Origin: Curvibacter microcysteis
GTDB lineage: Bacteria > Pseudomonadota > Gammaproteobacteria > Burkholderiales > Burkholderiaceae_C
Assembly (NCBI RefSeq): GCF_028649455.1
Contig: NZ_JAQSIO010000004.1
Coordinates: 434,001-498,000, forward strand
Direction of reading: 5' to 3'
Length of the DNA: 64,000 bases
Shown: piece by piece, positions 26,981-36,525 of the stretch
Layout of the letters: every line of letters starts with the position of its first letter
Position numbering within the stretch: the first letter of the stretch is position 1
Translations under genes and position numbers: made by a program
The notes under the pieces: generated by a model
Told to the model about the DNA's origin: nothing
Seen by the model: only the letters and a program-made list of their open reading frames with translations
The model's database searches: none

Positions 26981-27013
26981 AAAAAAACCCTGCTAGACCA
27001 AAGTCTGGCAGGG
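26981..27013 (-). terminator. intrinsic terminator of the H-NS gene
   Basis: On the minus strand CCCTGCCAGAC-TTTG-GTCTAGCAGGG followed by seven T residues. An 11-bp stem with one wobble, 59 nt past the stop codon. Confidence 0.92.
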
Positions 27014-27071
27014 CTTAGTCAAGGACTGCAACGTTCTAAAACATCCGTCCGCTGAGTTGTTCAATGAAAGA

Positions 27072-27374
27072 TCAGGCAGCGATCAAGAATTGATTGCGGT
27101 CTTGGTCTTGAATCCATTTGGGAGCCTTACCGCGGCCCGTCCAGGTTTCACCGGTGGCCGGATTGCGGTACTTGGCAGCCACTTTACCGCCCTTGGCCGA
27201 CGAAGCGGCGCGGCTGCGGGGGGCTTGGAAGATATCTTCTGCGGTCAAACCGAAATCAGCCACCAAGGTCCGAACCTGGGCCACGGCATCAGCGGTTTCA
27301 CGCTTGCGCGCTTCTTGGATTTGCTGTTCCAGCGCTTCACGCTGCTTCAGGAGGTCTTTGTAGGTGGTGCTCAT
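27072..27374 (-). CDS. H-NS family nucleoid protein
   Basis: A 100-aa H-NS/MvaT-like protein of the short betaproteobacterial (BpH3/Bv3F) type. An N-terminal coiled coil (about residues 3-45, KDLLKQREALEQQIQEARKR) mediates oligomerisation. The C-terminal DNA-binding domain holds the family motif YRNPATGETWTGRGKAPKWI (residues 69-88) with the TGRG core that inserts into the AT-rich minor groove. It silences AT-rich or foreign DNA. It has its own strong promoter and terminator. Confidence 0.94.
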   Translation of the reverse strand: MSTTYKDLLKQREALEQQIQEARKRETADAVAQVRTLVADFGLTAEDIFQAPRSRAASSAKGGKVAAKYRNPATGETWTGRGKAPKWIQDQDRNQFLIAA

Positions 27375-27406
27375 GATTTGAACGATCAGATAATGTTTAA
27401 AGCACC

Positions 27407-27434
27407 ATTATAAGAAATATTTGAATACCAACAA
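27407..27434 (-). promoter_or_regulatory. promoter of the H-NS gene
   Basis: Minus strand: -35 TTGTTG (27434-27429), 16-nt AT-rich spacer, perfect -10 TATAAT (27412-27407), 32 nt before the ATG. Confidence 0.75.
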
Positions 27435-27614
27435 GGTCAGCGCCATCTCCCTACACCAACACTGGAATATCAGGCCCGTCTTGCGTCCAGATTATGAGTT
27501 GATTGGCTGGGCCTGAGGGCCCGCCATCGACTGACAAGCCTCCATCCACAGATGAATTTGAGGGTTAAAAGCAGCGTTGCGCTGCTCGGCGCCCCGCACA
27601 GCGCTTGTCAAAAA

Positions 27615-28913
27615 TCAAGGCGCGGTGCTTGCTGGCCAAGCCAAGACCTTGTCAATGCGTTTGCCATCGAGGTCCACGACCTCGAATATCCAGCCGGCAC
27701 ATTCAATGCGCTCGGCCGTCACAGGCAAATGCCCGGACTCAGACATCAAAAGCCCAGCCAAAGTGTTGTAGCGGCCCCGATCTTCATCGGGCAATTCACG
27801 AATATCCAAGCGGGCGCGCAGCTCATCCACGGGCATCAGGCCGTCGAGTAACCATGAGCCGCCCTCACGCCGCACCGCCCAAGCATCCGCCTGGACATGG
27901 GGCTGCAACTCACCGGTGATGGCCTCCAACACATCGCGCGGGGTCATCAATCCCTGCACCACACCATATTCATCCACCACCAACACCATGCGGGCAGCAC
28001 GTGACCGGAACTGCTCCAACAACTCCATGCCACTGAGGGTTTCAGGTAAAAAGGCCGCCGTCTGTGCATGGGGTTCGATGGGGCCTTCATGCGCCGCGCC
28101 CAACTCCAACAGGCGCGCCACACTGATCAAGCCCACCACCTCATCCAATGAACCCCGGCAAACGGGGTACCAGGAATGGCTGACATGCCCACTTGCCGCA
28201 CTGGCACGGCTCAGGCATTGGGCCACTGTGGCTTGGGCATCCAGCCACTCGATTTCGGTGCGTGGCAACATCATGGAAGTGAGTGGCCGCTCATCCAAGC
28301 GGAACACGTTGTGCACCATTTGATGTTCATGCTCTTCAAGCACCCCTGCGTCCAAGCCCTCTTCCAGGCTGGCGACGATTTCCTCTTCGGTGACGGCACG
28401 CGCTGCCGAGTTGTCCACCCGCAACAGACGAAGAATGCCCTGGGTACTCAAGGACAACAGTCGAACAAAAGGCTTGGCGATCACCGCCACCCAGGACATG
28501 GGCCGCGACACCCAACGCGCCACGACCTCGGGGTAAAGCTGCCCAATGCGCTTGGGCACCAACTCACCAAACACAATGGTGATGAAAGTGATCACCGTCA
28601 CGACCACGGCCGTGGCCGTGACACCAGCGCCCGCAGAGGGCAGCCCCAGTTGCACCAAGCTGGCGGCGAGGCGGTCGCTGAAAGCGGCTTCGCCCAAAAT
28701 CCCATTGAGCATGCCGATGGAGGTAATGCCTACCTGCACCGAAGACAAAAACTGGGTGGGGTTGTCGAGCAAGGCCAGCGCGGTGCGAGCCCCCTTGTCG
28801 CCCGCCTCGGCCATCGCTGTCAGGCGAGCCTTTCGGCTGGAAGCCAAGGACATTTCGGACATGGCAAACACCGCATTCAACAGTGTGAGCAAGGCAATCA
28901 GCAGGAAGTCCAT
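27615..28913 (-). CDS. CNNM/CorC hemolysin-family membrane protein with CBS domains
   Basis: A 432-aa protein. The N-terminal DUF21/CNNM transmembrane domain (about 1-180: FAMSEMSLASSRKARL, NPTQFLSSVQVGITSIGMLNG, VFGELVPKRI) is followed by a CBS pair (about 205-330, with MLPRTEIEWLDAQ and VDEYGVVQGLMTPRDVLEAI). The C-terminal CorC/HlyC domain (about 345-430) contains GLMPVDEL and YNTLAGLL. Members are Mg2+/Co2+ transporters or regulators; the hemolysin name is historical. It is divergent from apaH with a 24-nt gap, so the two promoters overlap each other's 5' regions. Confidence 0.92.
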   Translation of the reverse strand: MDFLLIALLTLLNAVFAMSEMSLASSRKARLTAMAEAGDKGARTALALLDNPTQFLSSVQVGITSIGMLNGILGEAAFSDRLAASLVQLGLPSAGAGVTATAVVVTVITFITIVFGELVPKRIGQLYPEVVARWVSRPMSWVAVIAKPFVRLLSLSTQGILRLLRVDNSAARAVTEEEIVASLEEGLDAGVLEEHEHQMVHNVFRLDERPLTSMMLPRTEIEWLDAQATVAQCLSRASAASGHVSHSWYPVCRGSLDEVVGLISVARLLELGAAHEGPIEPHAQTAAFLPETLSGMELLEQFRSRAARMVLVVDEYGVVQGLMTPRDVLEAITGELQPHVQADAWAVRREGGSWLLDGLMPVDELRARLDIRELPDEDRGRYNTLAGLLMSESGHLPVTAERIECAGWIFEVVDLDGKRIDKVLAWPASTAP

Positions 28914-28937
28914 GCAAGGCAGTAGAAAATCAACACC

Positions 28938-29774
28938 ATGGCAATGTACTTGATTGGTGATATTCAGGGCTGCAATGAAGCCTTAGGCCACCTGCTGGAC
29001 CGACTGGACTTCTCGCCCAGCCGCGATACGGTCTACCTGCTGGGTGATTTGGTGAACCGCGGTCCTGATTCGGCGGGGGTGCTGCGTCGCCTGATGGCTT
29101 TGGGCGACTCCGCCCGCAGCCTGCTGGGCAACCACGACCTGCACCTGCTGGCTGCCGCGTACGACGTGCGCCCCCCAGGACGCAAAGACACACTGGAATC
29201 GGTGCTGAAAGCGCCAGACCGCGCGGCCCTGATCGACTGGGTGCGCCAGCAGCCGCTGGCCCGCCAAGCCGGTGGCGTCTTGATGGTGCACGCCGGAGTG
29301 CTGCCTGCTTGGACGCCGGCACAGGTACTGGACTTGGCGGCCGAGGTCGAGGGGGTACTAAAGAGTAAAGATTTGCCCAACTTCCTCGCGGAGATGTATG
29401 GCAACCTGCCCAATGCGTGGAACGAGGGCCTGCGAGGTGCCAGCCGCTTGCGCGTCATCGTCAACGCCTTGACCCGTCTGCGCTACTGCACCCCTCAAGG
29501 TGAGATGGAGTTTGCGAGCACCGAAGGTGAGGGTGAAGGCCCAGAGGGCTACCTGCCGTGGTTTGATGTCCCCGGGCGACGCACTGCCGAGGTGACCATG
29601 GCCTTCGGCCACTGGTCAACCCTGGGCTGGAAAAGCCGGCCCAACCTGATGTCACTGGACACCGGCTGTGTCTGGGGTGGCTGCCTGAGCGCCGTGCGCC
29701 TGGGCGCCACACCCGTCGAACGGGAGCTGATTCAGGTGAAGTGCCCGCAGGCACAAAAACCAGGCAAGCGCTGA
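28938..29774 (+). CDS. apaH: symmetrical bis(5'-nucleosyl)-tetraphosphatase
   Basis: A 278-aa metallophosphoesterase that splits Ap4A into two ADP and also decaps Np4-capped RNA. The metal-site motifs are in order: GDIQGC (residues 7-12), LGDLVNRGPDS, LGNHDLHLL and, distally, FGHWSTLG. YLIGDIQGCNEAL at the start is an ApaH signature. Single gene, convergent with the DEAD-box helicase across a hairpin. Confidence 0.96.
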   Translation: MAMYLIGDIQGCNEALGHLLDRLDFSPSRDTVYLLGDLVNRGPDSAGVLRRLMALGDSARSLLGNHDLHLLAAAYDVRPPGRKDTLESVLKAPDRAALIDWVRQQPLARQAGGVLMVHAGVLPAWTPAQVLDLAAEVEGVLKSKDLPNFLAEMYGNLPNAWNEGLRGASRLRVIVNALTRLRYCTPQGEMEFASTEGEGEGPEGYLPWFDVPGRRTAEVTMAFGHWSTLGWKSRPNLMSLDTGCVWGGCLSAVRLGATPVERELIQVKCPQAQKPGKR

Positions 29775-29798
29775 AGGCTCGCCCTTTTAGGTAGCCAA

Positions 29799-29830
29799 GT
29801 GCCCATGCCAGCTTGAAGCCTGGCAGGCAC
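29799..29830. terminator. imperfect hairpin between convergent apaH and helicase genes
   Basis: Lower stem GTGCC / GGCAC and upper stem TGCCAG / CTGGCA with a 2-nt bulge and 8-nt loop. No T-run, so its role as terminator is uncertain. Confidence 0.35.
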
Positions 29831-29840
29831 CTCGGCCAGG

Positions 29841-31310
29841 TCAGGAGACCACTGGCTGCGCTGCCTTGAACAAGGCAGCCACCTTGCGCTTGGGCTTGAT
29901 GTTCGACGAGATCGCGCGGGCAGCGGGCGCTGCCTTGGCGGCGGCTTCCCAGGCGGGAGCGGCCTCAGGGCTCAGCGACGGCGCCTGGTAAGGCTGGTCG
30001 AAGAAGGGGTCGCGCGGGGCCGAATGGGCACGTTGCTGAGGGCGGCGATCGCGCTCACGTTCACGTTCACGTTCACGGCCTTGGTTCTCGGCAGCTTGGC
30101 GGGGATCGTGACCATCCCGGTTGTACATGCGACGACCGTCGTTGATGCGGCCACGGGGGCGGTCTTCATCAAACTCCAGCGCCTCAACCTCGATCTTTTT
30201 GTTGATCAGCTTTTCGATTTCGCCCACCAGGCGTGCATCGTTGTTGCCACCAACAAAGCTCACCGCCAGACCAGAAGCCCCGGCACGGCCCGTACGGCCG
30301 ATGCGGTGCACGTAGTCTTCGGCGTTGAACGGGATGTCCATGTTGAACACGGCTGGCACATCCTTGATGTCCAGACCGCGCGCTGCCACGTCAGTGCACA
30401 CCAGCAGGTCAACTTCGCCCTTCTTGAAAGCATCCAGGGCTTTCAGGCGCTCGTCCTGGCTCTTGTCACCGTGCAAGGCGGCAGTCTTCAGGCCATCGCT
30501 GTCCAGGGCGCGTGCCAAGCGCGCACAACCCAGCTTGCTGTTGACAAACACAAAGGCCTGCTTGATGCCGTGACGGCGCAGGACTTGGTGCAGTGCATGG
30601 CGCTTGTTGTCGTCGTTGACACCGTAGAAGTGCTGCTCCACCGTCGACGCCGTGGCATTGGAGCGCGCCACTTCGATCGTGACCGGGTCTTGCAGGTAGC
30701 TACCTGCCAAACGCTTGATCTCGGGCGAGAAGGTCGCAGAGAAGAGCAGGGTCGTGCGCTGCTTGGGCAGGTAACTGAGGATGCGCTGCAGGTCGGGCAA
30801 GAACCCGATGTCCAACATGCGATCGGCCTCGTCCAGCACCACGTACTCCACCTGGTTGAGCACGGCGTTCTTGGCTTCGATGTGGTCCAGCAAACGCCCC
30901 GGGGTGGCCACGAGCACCTCCACACCGCGCTTGAGTTCAGCGGTCTGAGGTTTCATGTCCATGCCACCAAACACCACGGCACTGCGCAGGTTGGTGTACT
31001 TGGCGTAAAGCTTGATTTGCTGGGCGACCTGATCGGCCAATTCGCGCGTGGGCAGCAACACCAAGGCGCGCACCGGGTGACGGGCGGGCGAGGTGGAACT
31101 GTTCTCGTGCTTGAGCAGGCGCTGCAGCAAAGGCAGCGAAAAAGCGGCGGTCTTGCCCGTACCGGTCTGGGCGGCGCCCATCACGTCCTGGCCCGTGAGC
31201 ACCACCGGAATGGCTTGCGCCTGGATGGGGGTCATGGACTCGTAGCCCATTTCGGCCACGGCACGTGCCAGCGGCTCAGCCAGCGATAAATGAGAGAAAG
31301 ATGTCGTCAT
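29841..31310 (-). CDS. rhlE: DEAD-box RNA helicase, RhlE type
   Basis: A 489-aa helicase starting MTTSFSHLSL at 31310. Motifs in order: the Q motif FSHLSLAEPLARAVAEMGY, GAAQTGTGKTAAFSLP, PTRELADQV, TPGRLLDH, DEADRMLDIGFLPDLQRIL, LFSATFS, VNSKLGCARLARAL, CTDVAARGLDI, HRIGRTGRAG. The C-terminal 110 residues are basic and low-complexity (a run of RERERERER and KPKRKVAALF at the end), typical of RhlE. Roles in ribosome assembly and RNA turnover are known for the family. It is distinct from the RGG-tailed helicase 18 kb away; the two share the core but differ in both ends. Confidence 0.93.
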   Translation of the reverse strand: MTTSFSHLSLAEPLARAVAEMGYESMTPIQAQAIPVVLTGQDVMGAAQTGTGKTAAFSLPLLQRLLKHENSSTSPARHPVRALVLLPTRELADQVAQQIKLYAKYTNLRSAVVFGGMDMKPQTAELKRGVEVLVATPGRLLDHIEAKNAVLNQVEYVVLDEADRMLDIGFLPDLQRILSYLPKQRTTLLFSATFSPEIKRLAGSYLQDPVTIEVARSNATASTVEQHFYGVNDDNKRHALHQVLRRHGIKQAFVFVNSKLGCARLARALDSDGLKTAALHGDKSQDERLKALDAFKKGEVDLLVCTDVAARGLDIKDVPAVFNMDIPFNAEDYVHRIGRTGRAGASGLAVSFVGGNNDARLVGEIEKLINKKIEVEALEFDEDRPRGRINDGRRMYNRDGHDPRQAAENQGRERERERERDRRPQQRAHSAPRDPFFDQPYQAPSLSPEAAPAWEAAAKAAPAARAISSNIKPKRKVAALFKAAQPVVS

Positions 31311-31470
31311 GAAGTCCGCTATTGTCGCACTGGCTGGGAAAACCCGGTAATGAGTCTGTTCCTGGCCCTGGTGCGGGCCCAGATTAGGCCTGTTCAAGGT
31401 CTGTGCCGCGACCTGAATGCTATGAAATTAAGTGCACGCCAAGACCACGACAGGCGCCCTGCGAGCGGCC

Positions 31471-32364
31471 TTAAAGATTGCGGGCGTTGAAAGTATCGCA
31501 GGCCCGCACCGTACCAAGCTGCAGACCGGTGGCGAACCATCGCTGCCGCTGGGCACTCGTGCCATGGGTAAAACTCTCAGGCACCACCGCTCGGCCGGCG
31601 GATTTTTGCAAGGCATCATCCCCGATGTGTGCCGCCGCGTTCATGGCCGAAGCGACATCACCTTGCTCCAAAATGTGGCGACTTCGGTCCGCATGGTGGG
31701 CCCAGACGCCCGCCAAACAGTCAGCCTGCAGCTCCAAGCGCACGCTCAAAGCGTTGTACTGGGCCTGGCTGACCCGGCCCCGCGCATCGTCCAACTTTTG
31801 GCTGATCCCCAACAGGTGCTGAACATGGTGGCCCACCTCATGGGCAATCACATAGGCCTGGGCAAAGTCCCCAGGCGCGCCCAAGCGGGTCTTCAGCACC
31901 TCATAGAAACCAAGATCGATGTACACCTTTTGGTCAGCGGGGCAGTAAAAAGGCCCCATGGCGGCCTGCCCTTGCCCACAGGACGTGGGCGTGCTGCCGC
32001 GGAACAGCACCAAGCGGGGATCCCGGTACTGGCCGCCCGAGCTGGCAAAAATGTCTTTCCACACATCTTCGGTGTCGGCCAAGACCACAGACACAAAACG
32101 GGCCAAACGATCATCTGCACCAGAGCCGTGGGCAGGTGCCGCGACCTCAGTGGGTGCCGGGCTGACGCTGCCGCCCCCCTCGCCCAGCATTTGCAGCAGG
32201 GTCAAGGGGCTGATGCCCATGAACCAACCCACGGCCAGAATCACCAGCACAGTGCCCAGGCCCAAGCGACCACCGCCCAGAGAGAAGCCACCACCTGGGG
32301 CTTGCCCCGGCGAGTCACGCCGGTCCTCCACGTTGTCAGAACTTCTTTGGTCTTCCCACTTCAT
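31471..32364 (-). CDS. neutral zinc metallopeptidase, YpfJ/KPN_02809 family
   Basis: A 297-aa putative zinc protease anchored by one N-terminal helix (about 35-57: LGTVLVILAVGWFMGISPLT). The catalytic HEVGHHVQHLLGI contains HExxH, with a distal ELQADCLAGVW supplying the third ligand, as usual in this family. The N-terminal MKWEDQRSSDNVEDRR is the standard family opening. Biological role unknown. A GGAGGG ribosome site precedes the ATG. Confidence 0.92.
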   Translation of the reverse strand: MKWEDQRSSDNVEDRRDSPGQAPGGGFSLGGGRLGLGTVLVILAVGWFMGISPLTLLQMLGEGGGSVSPAPTEVAAPAHGSGADDRLARFVSVVLADTEDVWKDIFASSGGQYRDPRLVLFRGSTPTSCGQGQAAMGPFYCPADQKVYIDLGFYEVLKTRLGAPGDFAQAYVIAHEVGHHVQHLLGISQKLDDARGRVSQAQYNALSVRLELQADCLAGVWAHHADRSRHILEQGDVASAMNAAAHIGDDALQKSAGRAVVPESFTHGTSAQRQRWFATGLQLGTVRACDTFNARNL

Positions 32365-32482
32365 AGCGCCCTCCGGCCCAAGACAGGCCTGCAGCGCGGA
32401 TGCTACCCCCGAGCGGTCATGACAAGAACATCAAAGGTGTGAAAAATTCGGCAACTGAGGCCCATCGTCTGCAAGATGAGGG

Positions 32483-32803
32483 TCATTGGGGCCTGGGCAT
32501 GGCCGTGGCTTCAGCATGCAAAGAGCCACGCAACCCACTGACGCTCTGCGCACGGGTGCAGGAAGGCTCAGGCAGCGGTATCGAACGGCCGTCGCATAGA
32601 TGACTCAGCTCGCGTTGCTGCACCCAGGCGGCCGATTGCGCCACTGATCCACGATCCAGCGACGCCATGGGGGATTGGATCCAACCGGCGCGTCCGAGCA
32701 GCTCAATGGTCAAAAGAACGGCCACGACACTGCCGATAGCGATCAAAAGGGACGGATCCAAGAGTTGGATCCAACTGCGTGTTTCACCTGCGGGCATCTT
32801 CAT
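32483..32803 (-). CDS. small single-pass membrane protein, unknown function
   Basis: A 106-aa hypothetical protein starting at ATG 32803, chosen because AAGGAG lies 10 nt upstream. One clear transmembrane helix (about residues 18-37, LLIAIGSVVAVLLTIELLGR) is flanked by a short N-terminal segment and a 65-aa tail with two cysteines. No family is recognised. The coding sequence carries two copies of the palindrome TTGGATCCAA 90 bp apart, both encoding WIQ. It stands alone between the YpfJ-type protease gene and the divergent amino-acid dehydrogenase gene. Confidence 0.6.
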   Translation of the reverse strand: MKMPAGETRSWIQLLDPSLLIAIGSVVAVLLTIELLGRAGWIQSPMASLDRGSVAQSAAWVQQRELSHLCDGRSIPLPEPSCTRAQSVSGLRGSLHAEATAMPRPQ

Positions 32804-32948
32804 TGCAAAGCTCTCCTTATGGGCTCCCGTGATCGTATGTAAACAGGTATTGCAGAGCTGTAGGACACTGGCTCGTCGACCTGTCACCAAAAACCGAGTG
32901 CAACACACGCCACAGGGCTCAACTCACCGCAAATAACCGAATCAGACA

Positions 32949-33878
32949 ATGCAAGAAGCCGATCAATCCATTGATATGACCGCTCCTCTCGAGTCGACCA
33001 AGACTGCCAACTACTTGCCGTTTTTGCCCTTGGCGAGCGAGCTGGAGGCCCTGTTGCAAGACCCCTCAGTTCGGGTGCCCCCCCGACAGGTTCTGGCCTG
33101 GCCTGGTGGTGGCAGCCTGTTTGTCATGCCGGCCCACGATACCCGCCTCGGCATGAGCAAAGTCATCACTTTCACGCCCGCCAATGCCGGCAGTGCCCGC
33201 CCGACCATCCAGGGCGATGTGCTGGTGTTTGACTTGCGCACCGGCAGCCGCTTGCGCGTGCTGGATGGGCCCACGGTGACCGCTCGGCGCACCGCCGCCG
33301 TGTCCTTGTTGGCGGCGCAAAAGCTGGCGCCCCGGCCCGACGGGCCGATGCTGATCGTGGGCGCCGGGGTACAAGGCCGTGCCCACCTCGACGCTTTTGT
33401 ACAAGGGCTGGGGGTGAAGGAAGTCTGGATCGCCTCACGCAGTGCCGACAGTGCCCAGGCCTTGGTGCAGCACGCCCAACACCTGGGGCTGGACGCCCGC
33501 TGGACTGCCAGGCCGCAACAGGCCCTGGACCACTGCCCGCTCGTCGTGACGGCCACACCGGCACAGCAGGTGGTGTTGGAGGGCTCGCTGAGGCCAGATC
33601 ACTTTGTGGCGGCCGTGGGGGCCTTCACCCCAGCCATGCGGGAACTGGGGCCGGCTTTGTGCCAACAAGCGTGGCGCGAAGGCCGCGTGGTGGTGGACAC
33701 CCCCGACGCCCAGCATGAAGCCGGAGACTTGTTGCAGGCGGGCCTGCCCATGGACCAGATGCCAACACTGGCCCAGGTGCTGCAGGCCGGCGCGGCACGG
33801 CGCGGGCCCGTGTTGTTCAAAAGCTGTGGTTGGGCGGGCTGGGACTTGGCGGCCGCCCGGCTGGCCTGCCCGGCCTGA
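32949..33878 (+). CDS. ornithine cyclodeaminase/mu-crystallin family reductase (delta-1-pyrroline-2-carboxylate reductase-like)
   Basis: A 309-aa protein of the OCD/mu-crystallin family. The NAD(P) Rossmann motif is LIVGAGVQGRAHLDAF (about 136-151), preceded by the conserved LRVLDGPTVTARRTAAVSLLAA segment and followed by ASRSADSAQALV. Within the family it resembles bifunctional pyrroline/piperideine-2-carboxylate reductases (LhpI) more than true ornithine cyclodeaminase, which would give a role in trans-hydroxyproline or D-lysine/proline use. That subclass call is tentative. An alternative start is ATG 32976. No proline-related neighbours are visible. Confidence 0.78.
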   Translation: MQEADQSIDMTAPLESTKTANYLPFLPLASELEALLQDPSVRVPPRQVLAWPGGGSLFVMPAHDTRLGMSKVITFTPANAGSARPTIQGDVLVFDLRTGSRLRVLDGPTVTARRTAAVSLLAAQKLAPRPDGPMLIVGAGVQGRAHLDAFVQGLGVKEVWIASRSADSAQALVQHAQHLGLDARWTARPQQALDHCPLVVTATPAQQVVLEGSLRPDHFVAAVGAFTPAMRELGPALCQQAWREGRVVVDTPDAQHEAGDLLQAGLPMDQMPTLAQVLQAGAARRGPVLFKSCGWAGWDLAAARLACPA

Positions 33879-33928
33879 AGTGGCTGGGTGAAAGCGCTCC
33901 GCCCGTCACGGCGGGTGCGCAGCCGGCG

Positions 33929-34318
33929 TCAGTCCAGGATCACCCAGGACTTGGTGACTGTTTCCAGCACCTCAAACGAGCCCCGGAAGCCCGCAGGGAT
34001 GTGCAGGCTCTCGCCCGGCCCCACCTCACGGAACCCGCCGTGGGCGTCGTGCACGCGGCAACGGCCACTGAGCACGGTGAACACCTCTTGCTGGGTTTCG
34101 CCAAATTCAATGCGCCAGCGTCCGGGTTCACAGCGCCACAGACCGCTGGACAACTGCTTGGCCGCACCAGTGGGCGCAGCCACCGCTGACCAGGTTTCGC
34201 GCAGTGGACAGCCCTGCTCCAGCCGCTCGGGCTTGGGCCAGGACAATTCAGGCTCACCCAGGCCAGGCGGGGCAAACCAGGTGGTGGCCGGCCCGGTGGG
34301 GGCCGAGGTGTCGCTCAT
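33929..34318 (-). CDS. cupin-domain protein
   Basis: A 129-aa single-domain cupin. The barrel is visible around FGETQQEVFTVLSGRCRVHD (about 71-90) and PGESLHIPAGFRGSFEVLE, the two cupin motifs. Metal-ligand histidines are reduced: the first motif has no His-x-His pair, so it may not bind metal as in classical cupins. It lies 18 nt downstream of dcd and is probably co-transcribed. Function unknown. GTG 34330 is an alternative start. Confidence 0.8.
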   Translation of the reverse strand: MSDTSAPTGPATTWFAPPGLGEPELSWPKPERLEQGCPLRETWSAVAAPTGAAKQLSSGLWRCEPGRWRIEFGETQQEVFTVLSGRCRVHDAHGGFREVGPGESLHIPAGFRGSFEVLETVTKSWVILD

Positions 34319-34336
34319 GGCGGCGTCCACCCAGGC

Positions 34337-34903
<567 letters not shown>

Positions 34904-35070
34904 GGGGAAAACCTCTGTTGCCGATCCGTGGGAGGGCCGGATCGCCGCCCGCTGACCAGGCCCCTGGGGCCGAGCGCTGGCGCCGACCGAGCCCTGACCG
35001 CTCTGGCTAGGGGCTTCATTGTAGGACAGGCCATCCGATTGAAAAGCGAGCCATTCAGGCCCTCAGGCGC

Positions 35071-36390
35071 TCAGCCAGCCGCCTGGGCAGGCCACCATTG
35101 GCCAGCGACGGCCGTGCGCTCAATGACGCGATCGTCGCCCAGCACGATGAGCGAGAACAGCAGCTCGTCCAGGTTGCGCGCCTGCGCGGTCTTGCGCGCC
35201 AGCAAAGGCGTGGCCTGGGGGTTGAGCAGCACAAAGTCGGCCTCGCAGCCGGGGTTCAGGTTGCCAATAGAAGGCGCCCCTTGCTCGCCGGCCAGGCCCA
35301 GTGCGGCAGCCGCACCTGCCGTGTGCTGCCACCAGAGGTGCTGCGGGCTCAAAGACAAACCCGGCTTGGTTTGCCCCTCGCGCCCCACGTAGTAAGCGGC
35401 CAGCATGGTGTGAAAGGGGCTGAAGGAGGTGCCGCCGCCCACGTCACTGGCCAGGCCGTAGCGGTAACCGACGCGGTCGGCGCCCTGGTAGTCAAAGAAA
35501 CCGCTGCCCAGGAACAAGTTGCTGGTCGGACTGACGGCGGCCGCGGCACCGGTCTCGCGCATCAGGGCGCGGTCATCGTCGTCAAAGTGGATGCAGTGGG
35601 CGTAGACCGAGCGATCGCGCATCAGGCCAAAGTCCGCATACGTGGCCAGGTAGCTGCGCGACTGCGGAAACAGTTCGCGCGCCCAGGCGATCTCGGCCAG
35701 GTTCTCGGCCACATGGGACTGCACCCACACCTGCGGGTAACGCGCGGCCAGCTCACCCGCCCCGCGCAGTTGCTCGGGCGTGCTGGTGGGCGCAAAGCGC
35801 GGCGTGATGGCATAGCCCAGGCGGTCCACGCCGTGCCAGCGCTGGATCAGGGCCTCGGTGTCGATCAGGCTTTGCTCGGTCTGGTCGCGCACGCCATCGG
35901 GCGAGAAGCGGTCTTGCAAGACCTTGCCCGTGATGAAGCGCAAGCGACGCTGCTGGGCCTGCTGGAACAGGGCGTCCACCGAGCTGGGGTGCGAAGTGGC
36001 AAAGGCCAGCGCCGTGGTCACACCGTGGCGCAGCAGCTCGTCAAGGAAGAAGCTGGCCACCTCAGTGGCGTACTCGCCATCATGAAAGCGCGACTCGTGC
36101 GGGAAGGTGTAGTTCTCCAACCAGGGCAACAGGCCCTCGGCGGGCGAACCGATCACATCGGTCTGCGGGCAATGGATGTGCAGGTCGACAAAGCCGGGCG
36201 CCAGGATGCGGCCGGGGAAATGGGTGATGGACAGGCCCGGAAATCGATCGACCAGCTCCCGGTAGGGGCCCACGGCCCGCACCACGGGCTGGCCCTGGGC
36301 ATCGGGACCAATGACCAGCAGGCCGTCCTCCTCGTAGAGGGCGGTTCGGTCGTCGGCAAAGCGGAGGATGGCGGCGCGGTAAGCTTTCAT
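35071..36390 (-). CDS. guaD: guanine deaminase
   Basis: A 439-aa amidohydrolase converting guanine to xanthine. The metal site HIHCPQTD (about residues 79-86) with the PGFVDLH lead-in is the GuaD version of the HxH motif; further ligands appear in QSHVAEN, YAHCIHFDDDDRAL and SDVGGGTSFS. The start is ATG 36390. It is the first clear member of the purine-catabolic region that extends to xdhB; its product is the substrate of the XdhAB encoded 12 kb away. Confidence 0.95.
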   Translation of the reverse strand: MKAYRAAILRFADDRTALYEEDGLLVIGPDAQGQPVVRAVGPYRELVDRFPGLSITHFPGRILAPGFVDLHIHCPQTDVIGSPAEGLLPWLENYTFPHESRFHDGEYATEVASFFLDELLRHGVTTALAFATSHPSSVDALFQQAQQRRLRFITGKVLQDRFSPDGVRDQTEQSLIDTEALIQRWHGVDRLGYAITPRFAPTSTPEQLRGAGELAARYPQVWVQSHVAENLAEIAWARELFPQSRSYLATYADFGLMRDRSVYAHCIHFDDDDRALMRETGAAAAVSPTSNLFLGSGFFDYQGADRVGYRYGLASDVGGGTSFSPFHTMLAAYYVGREGQTKPGLSLSPQHLWWQHTAGAAAALGLAGEQGAPSIGNLNPGCEADFVLLNPQATPLLARKTAQARNLDELLFSLIVLGDDRVIERTAVAGQWWPAQAAG

Positions 36391-36525
36391 GGGCTGGGAG
36401 CTTACCCGGCCGCCTCCCCGGCTGAATAGGGGCCGCGCCATACCCGCTATCCGCGCCGGTGGATAAAGGCCTGCGGCGCCTGTGCCAAGCCTTGGGCGCA
36501 GACCTGACCGCCCTGGTCCCGACGC

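Larger units (their letters stand above)
26485..27071. other. 587-nt gap between the MASE3 gene and H-NS
   Basis: No gene with supportable coding character. The part next to the MASE3 gene (26485-26790) is GC-rich and could be its leader; I saw no c-di-GMP riboswitch consensus in it. 26810-26870 is strikingly AT-rich and may hold the MASE3 promoter (TTGATA with TATCTA 16 nt on, minus strand). 26911-26928 is a short perfect hairpin, and 26981-27013 is the H-NS terminator. Confidence 0.45.

Noticed and set aside
32949-33878. call as classical ornithine cyclodeaminase
   Set aside because: Length and N-terminal region fit pyrroline-2-carboxylate reductase-type members better, and there is no arginine or ornithine context.
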